Assembly (NCBI GenBank): GCA_017469845.1
Contig: JAFUFP010000028.1
Span: 94,915 to 158,914, forward strand
Reading direction: 5' to 3'
DNA: 64,000 bases
DNA from: Bacteroidales bacterium
GTDB lineage: Bacteria > Bacteroidota > Bacteroidia > Bacteroidales > UBA932
Shown here: piece after piece, positions 10,201 to 18,078 of the stretch
Numbering within the stretch: position 1 is the stretch's first letter
Layout: the number at the start of each line of letters is the position of its first letter
Notes under the pieces: model-generated
The model's input: the letters and a program-made list of their open reading frames with translations, nothing else
Databases searched by the model: none
Told to the model about the DNA's origin: nothing
Made by a program: the position numbers and the translations under genes

Positions 10201-11334
10201 TCATATCCTTATGTCCTCGGTGATCCCGAGCAGCTCTATGGTCCCGGCAACGCAATCGCCGGAATAGTATCAACCCGTCTCGGAGTCACTATCGCTCAAA
10301 GGGGCGGTATGCCCGCCCAGCAGGGTCGTCCCGGAATGGGAGGCCCCGGAGGTATGATGGGTGGCTTCGGCATGGGCGGAGGCGGCGGAGCACAGCCCGT
10401 CCTTTCAGCCATGGGCAAGATCGGAAGCTGGAATCACGTTGCTGCGGTTTACCGTGACGGTGTACCTCATTTATATATTAATGGAGAACTGAAGGGAACC
10501 GGCCAGAAGGCGACAGCCTCCGTACACCCCGCTTATAAGGATGTGGCGATCGCCAACAACAATCTCTTCTATGAAGGAGACTTCGCTCAGTACAAGGTGA
10601 TAGGCTCCGCATGGAGTGACGCCGAAGTGAAGGCGGAGTTCTCCAAGGGCGCTCCCAAGGATCCGACGGCATTCGAGCCGGTACAGGCTACATCCAAGGG
10701 CTGGACAGTATTTGAGAACGGATCCTGGGCGATTGGCGGCAAGAACGTCAATGTGAAGGGTCTTCCCGCACCCAAGGATCTTACCGCCTCAGGATGGTCA
10801 GTTTCCTTCCAGGAGAAGAGGGGAGCTCCCGCAGGCATCAGCCTTGATCGCCTTATGCCTCTGCAGCAGTATCCTGATGACGGAGTGAAGTATTTCTCCG
10901 GAACGGCGACTTACCGCACCACCTTCCAGATGAAGAAGTCAGAGCTCAAGGGCAAGGTCCTTTATCTGGATCTCGGTCAGGTATATGTCATAGCGAGGGT
11001 CAAACTCAACGGAAAGGATCTCGGCGTAGTCTGGAAGAACCCTTACCGTCTGGAAATCACTGACGCCGTCAAAGCCGGAGCCAACACTCTCGAAATCGAG
11101 GTTGCCAACCTCTGGACCAACCGTCTTATCGGAGATGCGCAGACTCCTTCGCTATATGAGAGCGCCGGACGTGACGGGAACCATCTTCCCCAGTGGTACG
11201 TCAACGGGGAACCCAAGCCCGAGAATGACGGCAAGGTCGCCTATACCGTGGCTGATTTCTACAATGCCGATGAACCTCTGTACGACTCCGGCCTTGTCGG
11301 ACCTGTCGTCATAAGAAGTGCCGTAAGATTCTAA
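7267..11334 (+). CDS. GH106-type alpha-L-rhamnosidase with an inserted LamG/concanavalin-like domain
   Basis: 1355 residues from ATG 7267, which starts a type I signal peptide (cleavage about SASA/Q); an in-frame ATG at 7225 would put 14 polar residues in front. Family-106 blocks are present: TWWHWMNGN (~40), FDMHNSPGWSSTGG (~105), DSYEVGNLNWTP (~446), RRGYDMIGYLP, AESFTGW, and a C-terminal galactose-binding-like sandwich with WTNRLIGDAQ. About residues 935-1125 form a LamG-type jellyroll (FTISVWIRPETD ... HVAAVYRDG..HLYINGELKG), absent from the other family members here. Two Gly/Met-rich low-complexity inserts (nt 8233-8310 and 10300-10400) lie in loops; the second is inside the LamG domain. 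At ~1355 residues it is some 240 longer than its paralogues. Predicted: secreted rhamnose-releasing enzyme with an added glycan-binding domain. It begins a three-gene operon (next gene 11 nt away). Confidence 0.88.
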   Translation: MKFRFIAIAATLGLCLSASAQSSLEDNFRNPPSSAKAWTWWHWMNGNASKEGITADLEAMAAAGVGGVQAFNISIMDKGPVDYASKEWYDLMNHAMRECQRLGIEFDMHNSPGWSSTGGFWITPETSGKQVSWSFAYVKGGKKVDIMVPQPAKALGSYWDDILIAYPSTKDEALVEASLAKATIDGKDVPVSSLSLASASEYRFTGSVVLEFSTPVTASSLTGFIRNDMPEPSEAELQQIRQGFGRPNSGPAPQISFSDDGKTWSNPVDISVLPGAMSYASFDAKTFKYAKIDAKATVILRGLQFSGAAIDSGFLRNADYEMSAGGGGGFGMMGRGMQPSGPAAPKNNTGEYAIDPSKVIDISRYMDANGHLVWDAPQGDWTILRVGYVPVDRHTKMGSTVGDGLEVDKLSKEALKFHFDWLYPQLMAELEKSASTVGAGMLIDSYEVGNLNWTPKMREEFRSRRGYDMIGYLPALVGKYVQNEDKTSRFMWDFRRTVADLFADNYAGYFAELLHQHGILLYNEPYNSSVFDEMQVGSRADIPMGEFWVRTHQDRQTLKMASSIAHVNGKRLNGNQIVGAESFTGWQPDAGWQNFPYSLKAQGDDAWTMGLNRYIFHRFSHQPNVNVVPGMSMGTIGFHFDRTNTWFEMGSQWLKYVARSQYLLQQGSIVADALYLVSQDVPGGSHSAWNPDLPFGYWGDQANAEMFLDAVKIDGPDLLSADRTVRYRMLLLQNVNGGRKMTIEVLRKIDSYVSGGGVVCGMAPTTTPNLSSDAELREFASLVQKLWGGIERGGVKQVGKGRVFATLNAKEALDAVGVVPDVEYSFAEDAPVNFIHRDVNGTQIYFLANHRRTAEDLTVTFRVNGLRPELWNSDSGEIVKLDVYEVLPDGRVRVPIHFDPVGSWFVVFRDKAGEGLKSVSRDGVPVISTALYPERKGGLYPDVKDNFTISVWIRPETDSGMPNNAGATSGSTWGGNANSYPYVLGDPEQLYGPGNAIAGIVSTRLGVTIAQRGGMPAQQGRPGMGGPGGMMGGFGMGGGGGAQPVLSAMGKIGSWNHVAAVYRDGVPHLYINGELKGTGQKATASVHPAYKDVAIANNNLFYEGDFAQYKVIGSAWSDAEVKAEFSKGAPKDPTAFEPVQATSKGWTVFENGSWAIGGKNVNVKGLPAPKDLTASGWSVSFQEKRGAPAGISLDRLMPLQQYPDDGVKYFSGTATYRTTFQMKKSELKGKVLYLDLGQVYVIARVKLNGKDLGVVWKNPYRLEITDAVKAGANTLEIEVANLWTNRLIGDAQTPSLYESAGRDGNHLPQWYVNGEPKPENDGKVAYTVADFYNADEPLYDSGLVGPVVIRSAVRF

Positions 11335-11345
11335 ATCAATTCATT

Positions 11346-12686
11346 ATGAAAAAGATATTCGCTCTTTTGACTGTACTTGCATTGGCCGCTTTCTCTGCCA
11401 ATGCCCAGCAGCTTATGGCCGGAGCGGCCAAAGTTGACGTCACTCCCGCTGAAAGTGACCTCAAAAACCCCACTGATATCATAAGGGGCCGACTCTATGT
11501 GCGTGCGTTGTATGTGACGGACGGAAAGACTCCAGTCGCCATCTGCACCGTTGACGGAGATCTCCGTGAGACGGATGAGGCTATCCGCCGGTCAAGTGCG
11601 ACTTCCGGCATACCCGCAACCAATTACGTGATTTCCGGAACGCATACCCACAGCCCCAGTACGGGCGGACTCGGCAACAACGGCAAACCTTCCTACGAGG
11701 ACTACTACGTTGCGATCGAAAAGGCCGTACGTGAAGCCAAAGCTGCGGCCCGTCCCGCAAAGGTCGGTTACGGCAAGCGTCCCATTGACCTCAGTGTCAA
11801 CCGTGACCTTTTCAATGAGAATCTCCAGTGGTCCCAGTCTCCGGACTGGAACGGAGTCTCCGACAAGGACCTTTCGGTTCTCGCTTTCCTGGACAGTGAC
11901 AATGTCCCCATCGCCATATATCTCAATTACGCGATGCATCCGGTCAATTTCTATATGAGCGGAGTGATCAGCGCCGATTTCCCCGGTGATGCGTGCGATT
12001 TCCTGGAGAAGGCATACGGCGAAAAGACCATCGCCCTTTTCAGCCAGAACGCTTCCGGAGACCAGAATCCGAAGCTCGCTTATTCCGATGTGTTCCGCGA
12101 GGGTCAGCTCAAAGCCGTGAGGACTCCCCGCGGCGCCATGGGCGGCAACAGGAACAATAATGCCAATCCCACTCCCGAGCAGCAGAAGGCACGTCAGGCT
12201 GTTCTTGACCTCAAGAACGAATATGTCCACATGCTCGGAACTTCAATCGGCTTCAAAGCCATGGAGATAATGCTCTACGATATGACATTCGAGAACGCTC
12301 CGGTTGTACGTGCCGCCGAAAAGGTGATTTCCATACCAGGCCGTCGTCGCGTTGACAACAACGGAAGAGAGAATGTCGAGGCTGAGTTCGAACCCACTGA
12401 CGACGTCCACGTCGGAGTCGGTGTTGTCCGTATAGGGGACATCAATATGGTGACCGTCAGCGCTGAAATCTATGCGGAAATCGGCCTGCACATAAAGAGG
12501 GCATCTCCCTCATCCAAGACTATGGTCGTATCGATAGCGGACGGTCCTTTCGAGACCGGTTATATCTATTCCGACAATGCGACTTACCACAAGACTTTCC
12601 AGGTTCTCGGATCCAGGGTTCAGCCCGGTTATGCCGAGAAGGGTATTGTCAATGCGGCATTGGAACTCATGAACGAAGTCAAATAA
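11346..12686 (+). CDS. Neutral/alkaline ceramidase-like secreted protein (N-terminal domain family)
   Basis: 446 residues with a type I signal peptide (AAFSANA/QQ). The mature start MAGAAKVDVTPAE and the motif SGTHTHSPSTGG, with a metal-binding histidine pair, match the neutral/alkaline non-lysosomal ceramidase N-terminal family; YAMHPVNF carries a further candidate ligand. The C-terminal ceramidase domain is absent, which is usual for the short bacterial members found beside glycosidases. Those short forms are mostly uncharacterised, so ceramide hydrolysis should not be assumed. An Asn/Gly/Met-rich insert is at nt 12124-12186. It lies 11 nt after one rhamnosidase gene and 12 nt before another, which points to action on the same glycan, perhaps as an esterase, amidase or lactonase (inference). 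Confidence 0.72.
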   Translation: MKKIFALLTVLALAAFSANAQQLMAGAAKVDVTPAESDLKNPTDIIRGRLYVRALYVTDGKTPVAICTVDGDLRETDEAIRRSSATSGIPATNYVISGTHTHSPSTGGLGNNGKPSYEDYYVAIEKAVREAKAAARPAKVGYGKRPIDLSVNRDLFNENLQWSQSPDWNGVSDKDLSVLAFLDSDNVPIAIYLNYAMHPVNFYMSGVISADFPGDACDFLEKAYGEKTIALFSQNASGDQNPKLAYSDVFREGQLKAVRTPRGAMGGNRNNNANPTPEQQKARQAVLDLKNEYVHMLGTSIGFKAMEIMLYDMTFENAPVVRAAEKVISIPGRRRVDNNGRENVEAEFEPTDDVHVGVGVVRIGDINMVTVSAEIYAEIGLHIKRASPSSKTMVVSIADGPFETGYIYSDNATYHKTFQVLGSRVQPGYAEKGIVNAALELMNEVK

Positions 12687-12698
12687 TTATATTACCCT

Positions 12699-15600
12699 AT
12701 GAGAAAAATAGCTTTGCTCGCGGCTGCGGCTTTGGCCATTGCAGCATGCGGATCTTCGGACAACAACATCAATCCTGCCTCGAAGATCTCTTATTCGGAC
12801 CTTCAGAAGGGTTGGGAAAACCCTCCCCAGTCCGCAAGAACCCGTGTCTGGTGGCACTGGATGAACGGTAATGTCACCAAAGAAGGAGCCAAGAAAGACC
12901 TTGAATGGATGCACCGTATCGGTCTTGGCGGAGTCCACAACTTCGACGCCGCGATGAACACCACTCCTATAGTTGAGAAACGCCTTGTGTACATGGATGA
13001 AGGCTGGCAGGAGGCTTTCGGATACTCAGTCAAGGTTGCCGATTCCCTCGGTCTTGAGTTCACTATAGCTTCGGCTCCCGGATGGTCTTCTACGGGAGGC
13101 CCTTGGGTTGAACCCAAAGACGCCATGAAACGTCTGGTTTGGAGAACGGCATATGCTGACGGAGGAAAACAGGTCAACGTCGAGTTCCCCGCTCCTTACA
13201 ATAATGCCGGAGCCTTCCAGAATGCCGGTGTATCGGGCCGCGGAACCGGAGCCAATGTGGAATTCTACGAAGATGTTTCCGTCATCGCCGTCAAACTTCC
13301 GGACAGTCAGAAGAGTGCCGCTGAACTCGGAGCCGTATTGACCACAAGCGGTGGCGACTTCACTCTCGAGCAGCTTACCGACGGGGACGTGCGTAATTCC
13401 TCGCTTCTTCCCACCGATGAGAAGAACGGATTCGCCTGGATCCAGTATGCTTTCCCCGAGCCTGTCACCGTACACAGCCTGGCGGTCGTCGGAATAGCGG
13501 GAGGCGGATTCGGACAGCCCTCGGGACCTGCAGCCAATTGGCTCGAGTGCAGCAACGACGGGGTCAACTTCACAAAGGTTTGTGATGTCCGTGGCGGAAG
13601 TATGGCACAGGCTACCCTTGCTGTTCCTGAGACCACTGCGAAGTATTTCCGTCTTCACGTGACCAATCCCCGTCCCCAGATGGGCGGAATGTTCGGCATG
13701 GGCGGCGGAATGGGAATGGGAATGGGCAGAGCTCCCCAGGCTCCCCGTGGAACTTCCATCGCGGAGTTCGAGATCTTCCCTTACAGCCGTGTATACCGCT
13801 TTGAGGACAAGGCGGGATTCTCCGCAGCGGGCAATCTGATGGCCATGCCTACTCCTTCTTCGAACGAAGTATTCCCTCAGGCCGAAGACGTGGTTGATGT
13901 TACTGAGTTCTTCAAGGACGGCAAATTGAGTTGGAATGCACCTGCGGGAAGGTGGCGCATTTACCGTTTCGGTTATTCGCTGACCGGAAAGCAGAACCAT
14001 CCCGCTCCGGCGGAGGCCACCGGTCTGGAGGTCGACAAGCTTGACCCTGTGGCTTGGACGAAGTATTTCCACACGTATTTCGACATGTACAAGAAGGCCG
14101 CCAACGGTCTTATGGGTCAGCATGGAATCCAGTATGTGCTTACTGACAGCTACGAGGCTGAGAATGAGACATGGACTCCCGCCATGTATGAGGAGTTCAA
14201 GACCCGCCGCGGATATGACCTCACTTCGTGGATGCCCGTCCTCGCCGGCGAGATCATCGGTTCTCCCGAAAAGAGCGACGCTTTCCTCTTCGACTGGAGG
14301 GCCACTTTGGGAGACTTGATTTCAGACAACTACGCCCTTCTTTCCGAAATCGCCAAGAAAGAGTACGGCATGATCGGAAGTTATGTCGAGGCTCACGAGG
14401 CTGCACGTGCATACGTGGGAGACGGAATGGATCTCAAGGCGAAGGCCGCCGTTCCGATGGGTGCTATGTGGACAGACGCTTCATGGCTTCCCCACGGTGC
14501 TGATGGATCAATCGACCGCAGCGTCTACAACGCTGACGACAAGGAGTCCGCTTCTGTCGCACATATCTTCGGAGGTAACGTTGCGGCAGCGGAGTCCTTT
14601 ACCGCCATGGGCGGTGGTGGAGCGGCTTACTCTTTCCACCCCGGAAACCTCAAATTCCTCGCCGATATCGAACTTGCGAACGGTATCAACCGTTTCGTCA
14701 TCCATGAGAGCGCAAGCCAGCCGGATGATGTCCATGTTCCGGGATTGAGCCTTGGAGGAATCGGCCAGTGGTTCAACCGTCACGAGACTTGGGCCGAGAT
14801 GGGCAAGGTCTGGGCTGATTACATGGCGAGAAGCTGCTTCATGCTCCAGTCCGGACTGAATGTCGCCGATGTCCTTTGGTACTATGGCGAAGACTCCTGC
14901 GTCTCTACAGAGTTCGGTCACAAGTCCTTCACCGTTCCTACCGGTTATCAGTGGGATTACGTGAGCCCCAACATCCTGATAAAGAACATCACTGCCAAGA
15001 ACGGAGTGATGGTCGCTCCCGGTGGAGTGTCCTATAAAGTCCTCTATATGGACCGTAACGTCGATTACATGTCTGTACCTGTTCTCCGTCAGCTGGCCGC
15101 TATCGCCAAGGCGGGAGTATGGATCGGTGGTGTCAAACCCAAGTATCCCGCTTCGCTTTCCGATGACAAGGCCGAGTTCGACTCTCTGGTGAAGGAAATC
15201 TGGGGAAGCGGACGCTCCAACGTCGTTGAGTGCGGAAGCCTTGCCGAGCTCCTGAACGCAGCCTCAATCCAGCCCGATGTCAAGTTCGCGGATGACATGA
15301 AGTATCTGCACCGCAGCCTTCCTTCAGCGGAAATCTACTGGATCAACAAGCCTTCCATGGATTACAAGACAGTGTCCGTGAGCTTCCGTACCGCAGGTCT
15401 CAAACCTCAGGTATGGCATCCTGATACAGGTGTCATTGAAGATGTTACCTACCGTACGGAAGGTGACCGCACGGTGGTGGAACTCAATATGGTACCGGAT
15501 GACGCCGTATTTGTGGTGTTCAACGGGAAGGGTGCCGCCGAGCAGACTCTCCAGTCCAAGAGCGAAGCGCCTGTTCTGACCGTCGGAGGTCCTTGGAAGA

Positions 15601-16040
15601 TCGCTTTCCAGGAGAAGAGGGGAGCTCCGGCAAGCACAACATTCGACTCTCTCCAGTCCTACACCGCTTCCGACGATCCCGGAATCAAGTACTTCTCCGG
15701 AATAGCAACCTACACCAACACTTTCAACGCTACGGCTGTCGAGGGACAGGCTTTCCTTGACCTTGGCAACGTCCAGAACCTGGCTGAGGTCTATGTCAAC
15801 GGGGAATTCTGCGGTTACGCCTGGAAGGTGCCTTATAGGGTGGATGTCACCAAGGCTCTCAAAGCCGGAGAGAATTCACTGGAGATCCGTGTCGCCAACA
15901 CATGGCCGAACCGTCTTATCGGAGACCAGCAGCCCGGAGTCACCCCTGTGACTTATACGGATTCCCGTCCGTACAGGGCAGGAGATCCGCTCCGTGACGG
16001 AGGTCTTCTCGGCCCTGTCAAGCTGGTTTCTCTCAAATAA
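12699..16040 (+). CDS. GH106-type alpha-L-rhamnosidase lipoprotein
   Basis: 1113 residues; lipoprotein signal with AIAAC (Cys17). Conserved family blocks: RVWWHWMNGN (~50), SAPGWSSTGGPWVEP (~125), DSYEAENETWTP (~485), RRGYDLTSWMP, YVEAHEAARAYVGDGMDLK, FVIHESASQPDD and the C-terminal sandwich ending LLGPVKLVSLK. An N-terminal galactose-binding-like stretch (about residues 205-360: LEQLTDGDVRNSSLLP ...) contains a striking Met/Gly run (nt 13669-13752). It is about 1113 residues against about 1100 for the paralogue at 18079, and the two are similar throughout, so they are recent duplicates. It is the last gene of the operon begun at 7267 and is followed by an intrinsic terminator at 16060-16094. 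Confidence 0.9.
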   Translation: MRKIALLAAAALAIAACGSSDNNINPASKISYSDLQKGWENPPQSARTRVWWHWMNGNVTKEGAKKDLEWMHRIGLGGVHNFDAAMNTTPIVEKRLVYMDEGWQEAFGYSVKVADSLGLEFTIASAPGWSSTGGPWVEPKDAMKRLVWRTAYADGGKQVNVEFPAPYNNAGAFQNAGVSGRGTGANVEFYEDVSVIAVKLPDSQKSAAELGAVLTTSGGDFTLEQLTDGDVRNSSLLPTDEKNGFAWIQYAFPEPVTVHSLAVVGIAGGGFGQPSGPAANWLECSNDGVNFTKVCDVRGGSMAQATLAVPETTAKYFRLHVTNPRPQMGGMFGMGGGMGMGMGRAPQAPRGTSIAEFEIFPYSRVYRFEDKAGFSAAGNLMAMPTPSSNEVFPQAEDVVDVTEFFKDGKLSWNAPAGRWRIYRFGYSLTGKQNHPAPAEATGLEVDKLDPVAWTKYFHTYFDMYKKAANGLMGQHGIQYVLTDSYEAENETWTPAMYEEFKTRRGYDLTSWMPVLAGEIIGSPEKSDAFLFDWRATLGDLISDNYALLSEIAKKEYGMIGSYVEAHEAARAYVGDGMDLKAKAAVPMGAMWTDASWLPHGADGSIDRSVYNADDKESASVAHIFGGNVAAAESFTAMGGGGAAYSFHPGNLKFLADIELANGINRFVIHESASQPDDVHVPGLSLGGIGQWFNRHETWAEMGKVWADYMARSCFMLQSGLNVADVLWYYGEDSCVSTEFGHKSFTVPTGYQWDYVSPNILIKNITAKNGVMVAPGGVSYKVLYMDRNVDYMSVPVLRQLAAIAKAGVWIGGVKPKYPASLSDDKAEFDSLVKEIWGSGRSNVVECGSLAELLNAASIQPDVKFADDMKYLHRSLPSAEIYWINKPSMDYKTVSVSFRTAGLKPQVWHPDTGVIEDVTYRTEGDRTVVELNMVPDDAVFVVFNGKGAAEQTLQSKSEAPVLTVGGPWKIAFQEKRGAPASTTFDSLQSYTASDDPGIKYFSGIATYTNTFNATAVEGQAFLDLGNVQNLAEVYVNGEFCGYAWKVPYRVDVTKALKAGENSLEIRVANTWPNRLIGDQQPGVTPVTYTDSRPYRAGDPLRDGGLLGPVKLVSLK

Positions 16041-16059
16041 ACGTTTCTCATATGACGAG

Positions 16060-16094
16060 AAGTGCCTTTCCCCGACGGGGAGGGGCACTTTTTT
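16060..16094 (+). terminator. Intrinsic terminator after the rhamnosidase operon
   Basis: AAGTGCCTTTCCCC (16060-16073) pairs with GGGGAGGGGCACTT (16077-16090), with two G-T wobbles and a 3-nt loop, and the stem runs into TTTTTT. Confidence 0.85.
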
Positions 16095-16189
16095 CAAATT
16101 GGGGAGCGATTGCCCCTTCGTGACCCCAAAAATCGTGATTATGATATTTTTGTTGAAGAAATTGCTAAATCACGAATACCGATATATGT

Positions 16190-16197
16190 TATCTTTG
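16190..16197 (+). promoter_or_regulatory. -7 promoter element (TATCTTTG) of the esterase gene
   Basis: TATCTTTGC matches the Bacteroidetes -7 consensus and lies 33 nt before the ATG at 16231. A TTG at 16162-16164 is 25 nt upstream, slightly longer than the usual 17-23 spacing. The leader is A-rich. Confidence 0.65.
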
Positions 16198-16230
16198 CAC
16201 TAGACGATAACACAAAAAACATAATTCATC

Positions 16231-17985
16231 ATGAAAAGGATTTTAGCAATTTCACTTGCAGTCGCCTGCTCTCTCACTGTAGCATTCGCTCAGCCGGGTG
16301 GACGTGAGGAAGGACAGAATGTCCCCGGTGCGGGTCGCCGTTGGGTACCCGAACCCGATCCCGAGTACATCATTTACTCATCCCGCGCCAATATGCCTTT
16401 CGGTGCCGGTGCGACAAATTTCGACGGTCGTTCGCACAACAACTCTCCGACCTTCTTCATCTATCCCGACGGAAAGCTGACCAAGGAAGCGGCCGAGTCG
16501 CTGGTCGCATCGATGGGTATGCAGAAAGTGATGGAGGAGAACTTCGCCACTGTCTATGTGATCAACCCCCAGGGCGCAAAATTCGTGGCATCTGATTTCG
16601 ATGCATTCGTGGCCACCTTCAACAGGGCCCGCAGCGGCAACCTCAAGGTCATCGGTTTCGGAGCCGGAGCAACCTTCGTGAACCAGGTCATCGCACCTCA
16701 GGCCGCTGGTCATATCGCAGGTATAGCCACCGTTGGCGGTCAGCCCGCGAAGCTCCCCAAGAGCGTTGAGTCCGCTGGAGTTCCCGCTTACGTGTCCGGA
16801 AAGACAGCCGCAAAGGTCGCCAAGAACTACGAGGCTTACAATGCAGCCCACAAGGACGAACCCCTCCTCCAGGTAGTGGTTTCTTCGAAGACCGCTCCCG
16901 GTGACGTTTTCGCTGAGGCTTGGGACAAGGTCTTCTCAAAGAACTTCCGCTACAACAACTACAACCACACCCACTATGAGGGTGCGCAGTATGGCCAGTA
17001 CGGTTCATACGAACTCGAGCCCTATGCTGATTGGGAAGCACACAACATCAAGAGAATCAAGGTCGAGCAGCCTGTAATGTCCGGAATGGGACGTGCCCCT
17101 CAGCAGGGTCAGCAGGCTCAGAACCAGAATGTCCCCAAACAGCTCTGGTATGAGTACTGGCCCGAGGAACTGATGGAAGGCGCTCCCGCCGCGAGTGTTC
17201 CCGTCATGGTTCTTCTCCACGGTAACGCCAACGATCCCCGTACACAGGCCGAGACTTCCGGTTTCCTTGAGGTTCAGGCCAAGGAGCGTTTCTTCATGGT
17301 TGAAATGGAGTGGCAGGGTTCAGCAAGCTATCAGGCTATGGGTCTTGACGGAGTTGAGCAGACTCTCTACACCCTCTTCCGCAAGTATCCTCAGCTCGAT
17401 CCTTCAAGGGTCTATGCCGAAGGTCTCTCCGCAGGTTCAATGACTTCAACTCAGCTCGGAATCAAGAAGTCTTATGTCTTCACCGCCGTAGGTGGCCATT
17501 CGGGTGGAGCATTCGGAAGCCGCGGTGGAGCAGCCGGTCCTTTCTCCAACTTCGATTCCCTGTGGAATGACGCCGCCCAGAAGAGCGGAGCCGTTGAGGT
17601 CCCTTATTGCTCTGTTTTCGGAACGAAGGACACCACCGTCCCTTACATGACCCCCGACAACTGGAAAGGCAACAGCTATCTCAACGCATGGAACCTGTAT
17701 GAACTGATGAACGGCATTCCTGTCAACGACCAGATGGATTGGAGCATCGATCCCGTTTTCGGACAGAGGCTCCGTGACCGCGAGACCATCGTCACCAACA
17801 AGGGTGACGGCATCGTGATCGAGACCGGTCAGCTTTACAAGGGCAGCGTGCCTCTCATCAGGATGGTCGCCGTCATGAACTACGGTCACTGGAATTTCAT
17901 GCCGACCGCCCAAATCATGTGGGATTTCTTCAAACAGTATAAGCGTGATCCCGAGACCAAGAAACTCATCTATCTCGGAAAATAA
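16231..17985 (+). CDS. Secreted alpha/beta-hydrolase esterase (PHB depolymerase/CE1-like)
   Basis: 584 residues with a type I signal peptide (VAFA/QPGG). The N-terminal ~300 residues are an unrecognised beta-rich region; the C-terminal ~280 residues are an alpha/beta hydrolase: oxyanion region VMVLLHGNANDPR, nucleophile EGLSAGSMTS (Ser400), acid GTKDTTVPYM (Asp467) and His553 in NYGHWNFMP. The pattern resembles the poly(3-hydroxybutyrate) depolymerase/feruloyl-esterase-like families that often de-esterify glycans. Gln/Asn/Gly-rich low-complexity segments occur just after the signal peptide and between the two halves (nt 17074-17142). It has its own promoter (16190) and a strong hairpin (18006-18039) downstream. 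Predicted: removes ester groups (acetyl or aromatic) from the glycan attacked by the neighbouring rhamnosidases; the ester type is inference. Confidence 0.72.
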   Translation: MKRILAISLAVACSLTVAFAQPGGREEGQNVPGAGRRWVPEPDPEYIIYSSRANMPFGAGATNFDGRSHNNSPTFFIYPDGKLTKEAAESLVASMGMQKVMEENFATVYVINPQGAKFVASDFDAFVATFNRARSGNLKVIGFGAGATFVNQVIAPQAAGHIAGIATVGGQPAKLPKSVESAGVPAYVSGKTAAKVAKNYEAYNAAHKDEPLLQVVVSSKTAPGDVFAEAWDKVFSKNFRYNNYNHTHYEGAQYGQYGSYELEPYADWEAHNIKRIKVEQPVMSGMGRAPQQGQQAQNQNVPKQLWYEYWPEELMEGAPAASVPVMVLLHGNANDPRTQAETSGFLEVQAKERFFMVEMEWQGSASYQAMGLDGVEQTLYTLFRKYPQLDPSRVYAEGLSAGSMTSTQLGIKKSYVFTAVGGHSGGAFGSRGGAAGPFSNFDSLWNDAAQKSGAVEVPYCSVFGTKDTTVPYMTPDNWKGNSYLNAWNLYELMNGIPVNDQMDWSIDPVFGQRLRDRETIVTNKGDGIVIETGQLYKGSVPLIRMVAVMNYGHWNFMPTAQIMWDFFKQYKRDPETKKLIYLGK

Positions 17986-18005
17986 TCACCTTAGAGAAGG
18001 AGAAT

Positions 18006-18039
18006 GTTTCGCAAGTACCGTTACCAGTACTTGCGAAAC
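18006..18039 (+). terminator. Perfect 13-bp hairpin between esterase and rhamnosidase genes
   Basis: GTTTCGCAAGTAC (18006-18018), an 8-nt loop, and GTACTTGCGAAAC (18027-18039) are perfectly complementary and are followed by TTCCCTTT. Position 20 nt after the esterase stop fits a terminator or an attenuator limiting read-through into the next gene, which has no clear promoter of its own. Confidence 0.7.
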
Positions 18040-18078
18040 TTCCCTTTAAGAGTAACGGACTTCAATCAAAGCAAAGAA

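Noticed and set aside
18004..18078. N-terminal extension of the rhamnosidase at 18079
   Set aside because: It would translate a perfect terminator hairpin and place 25 residues before a clear lipoprotein signal.
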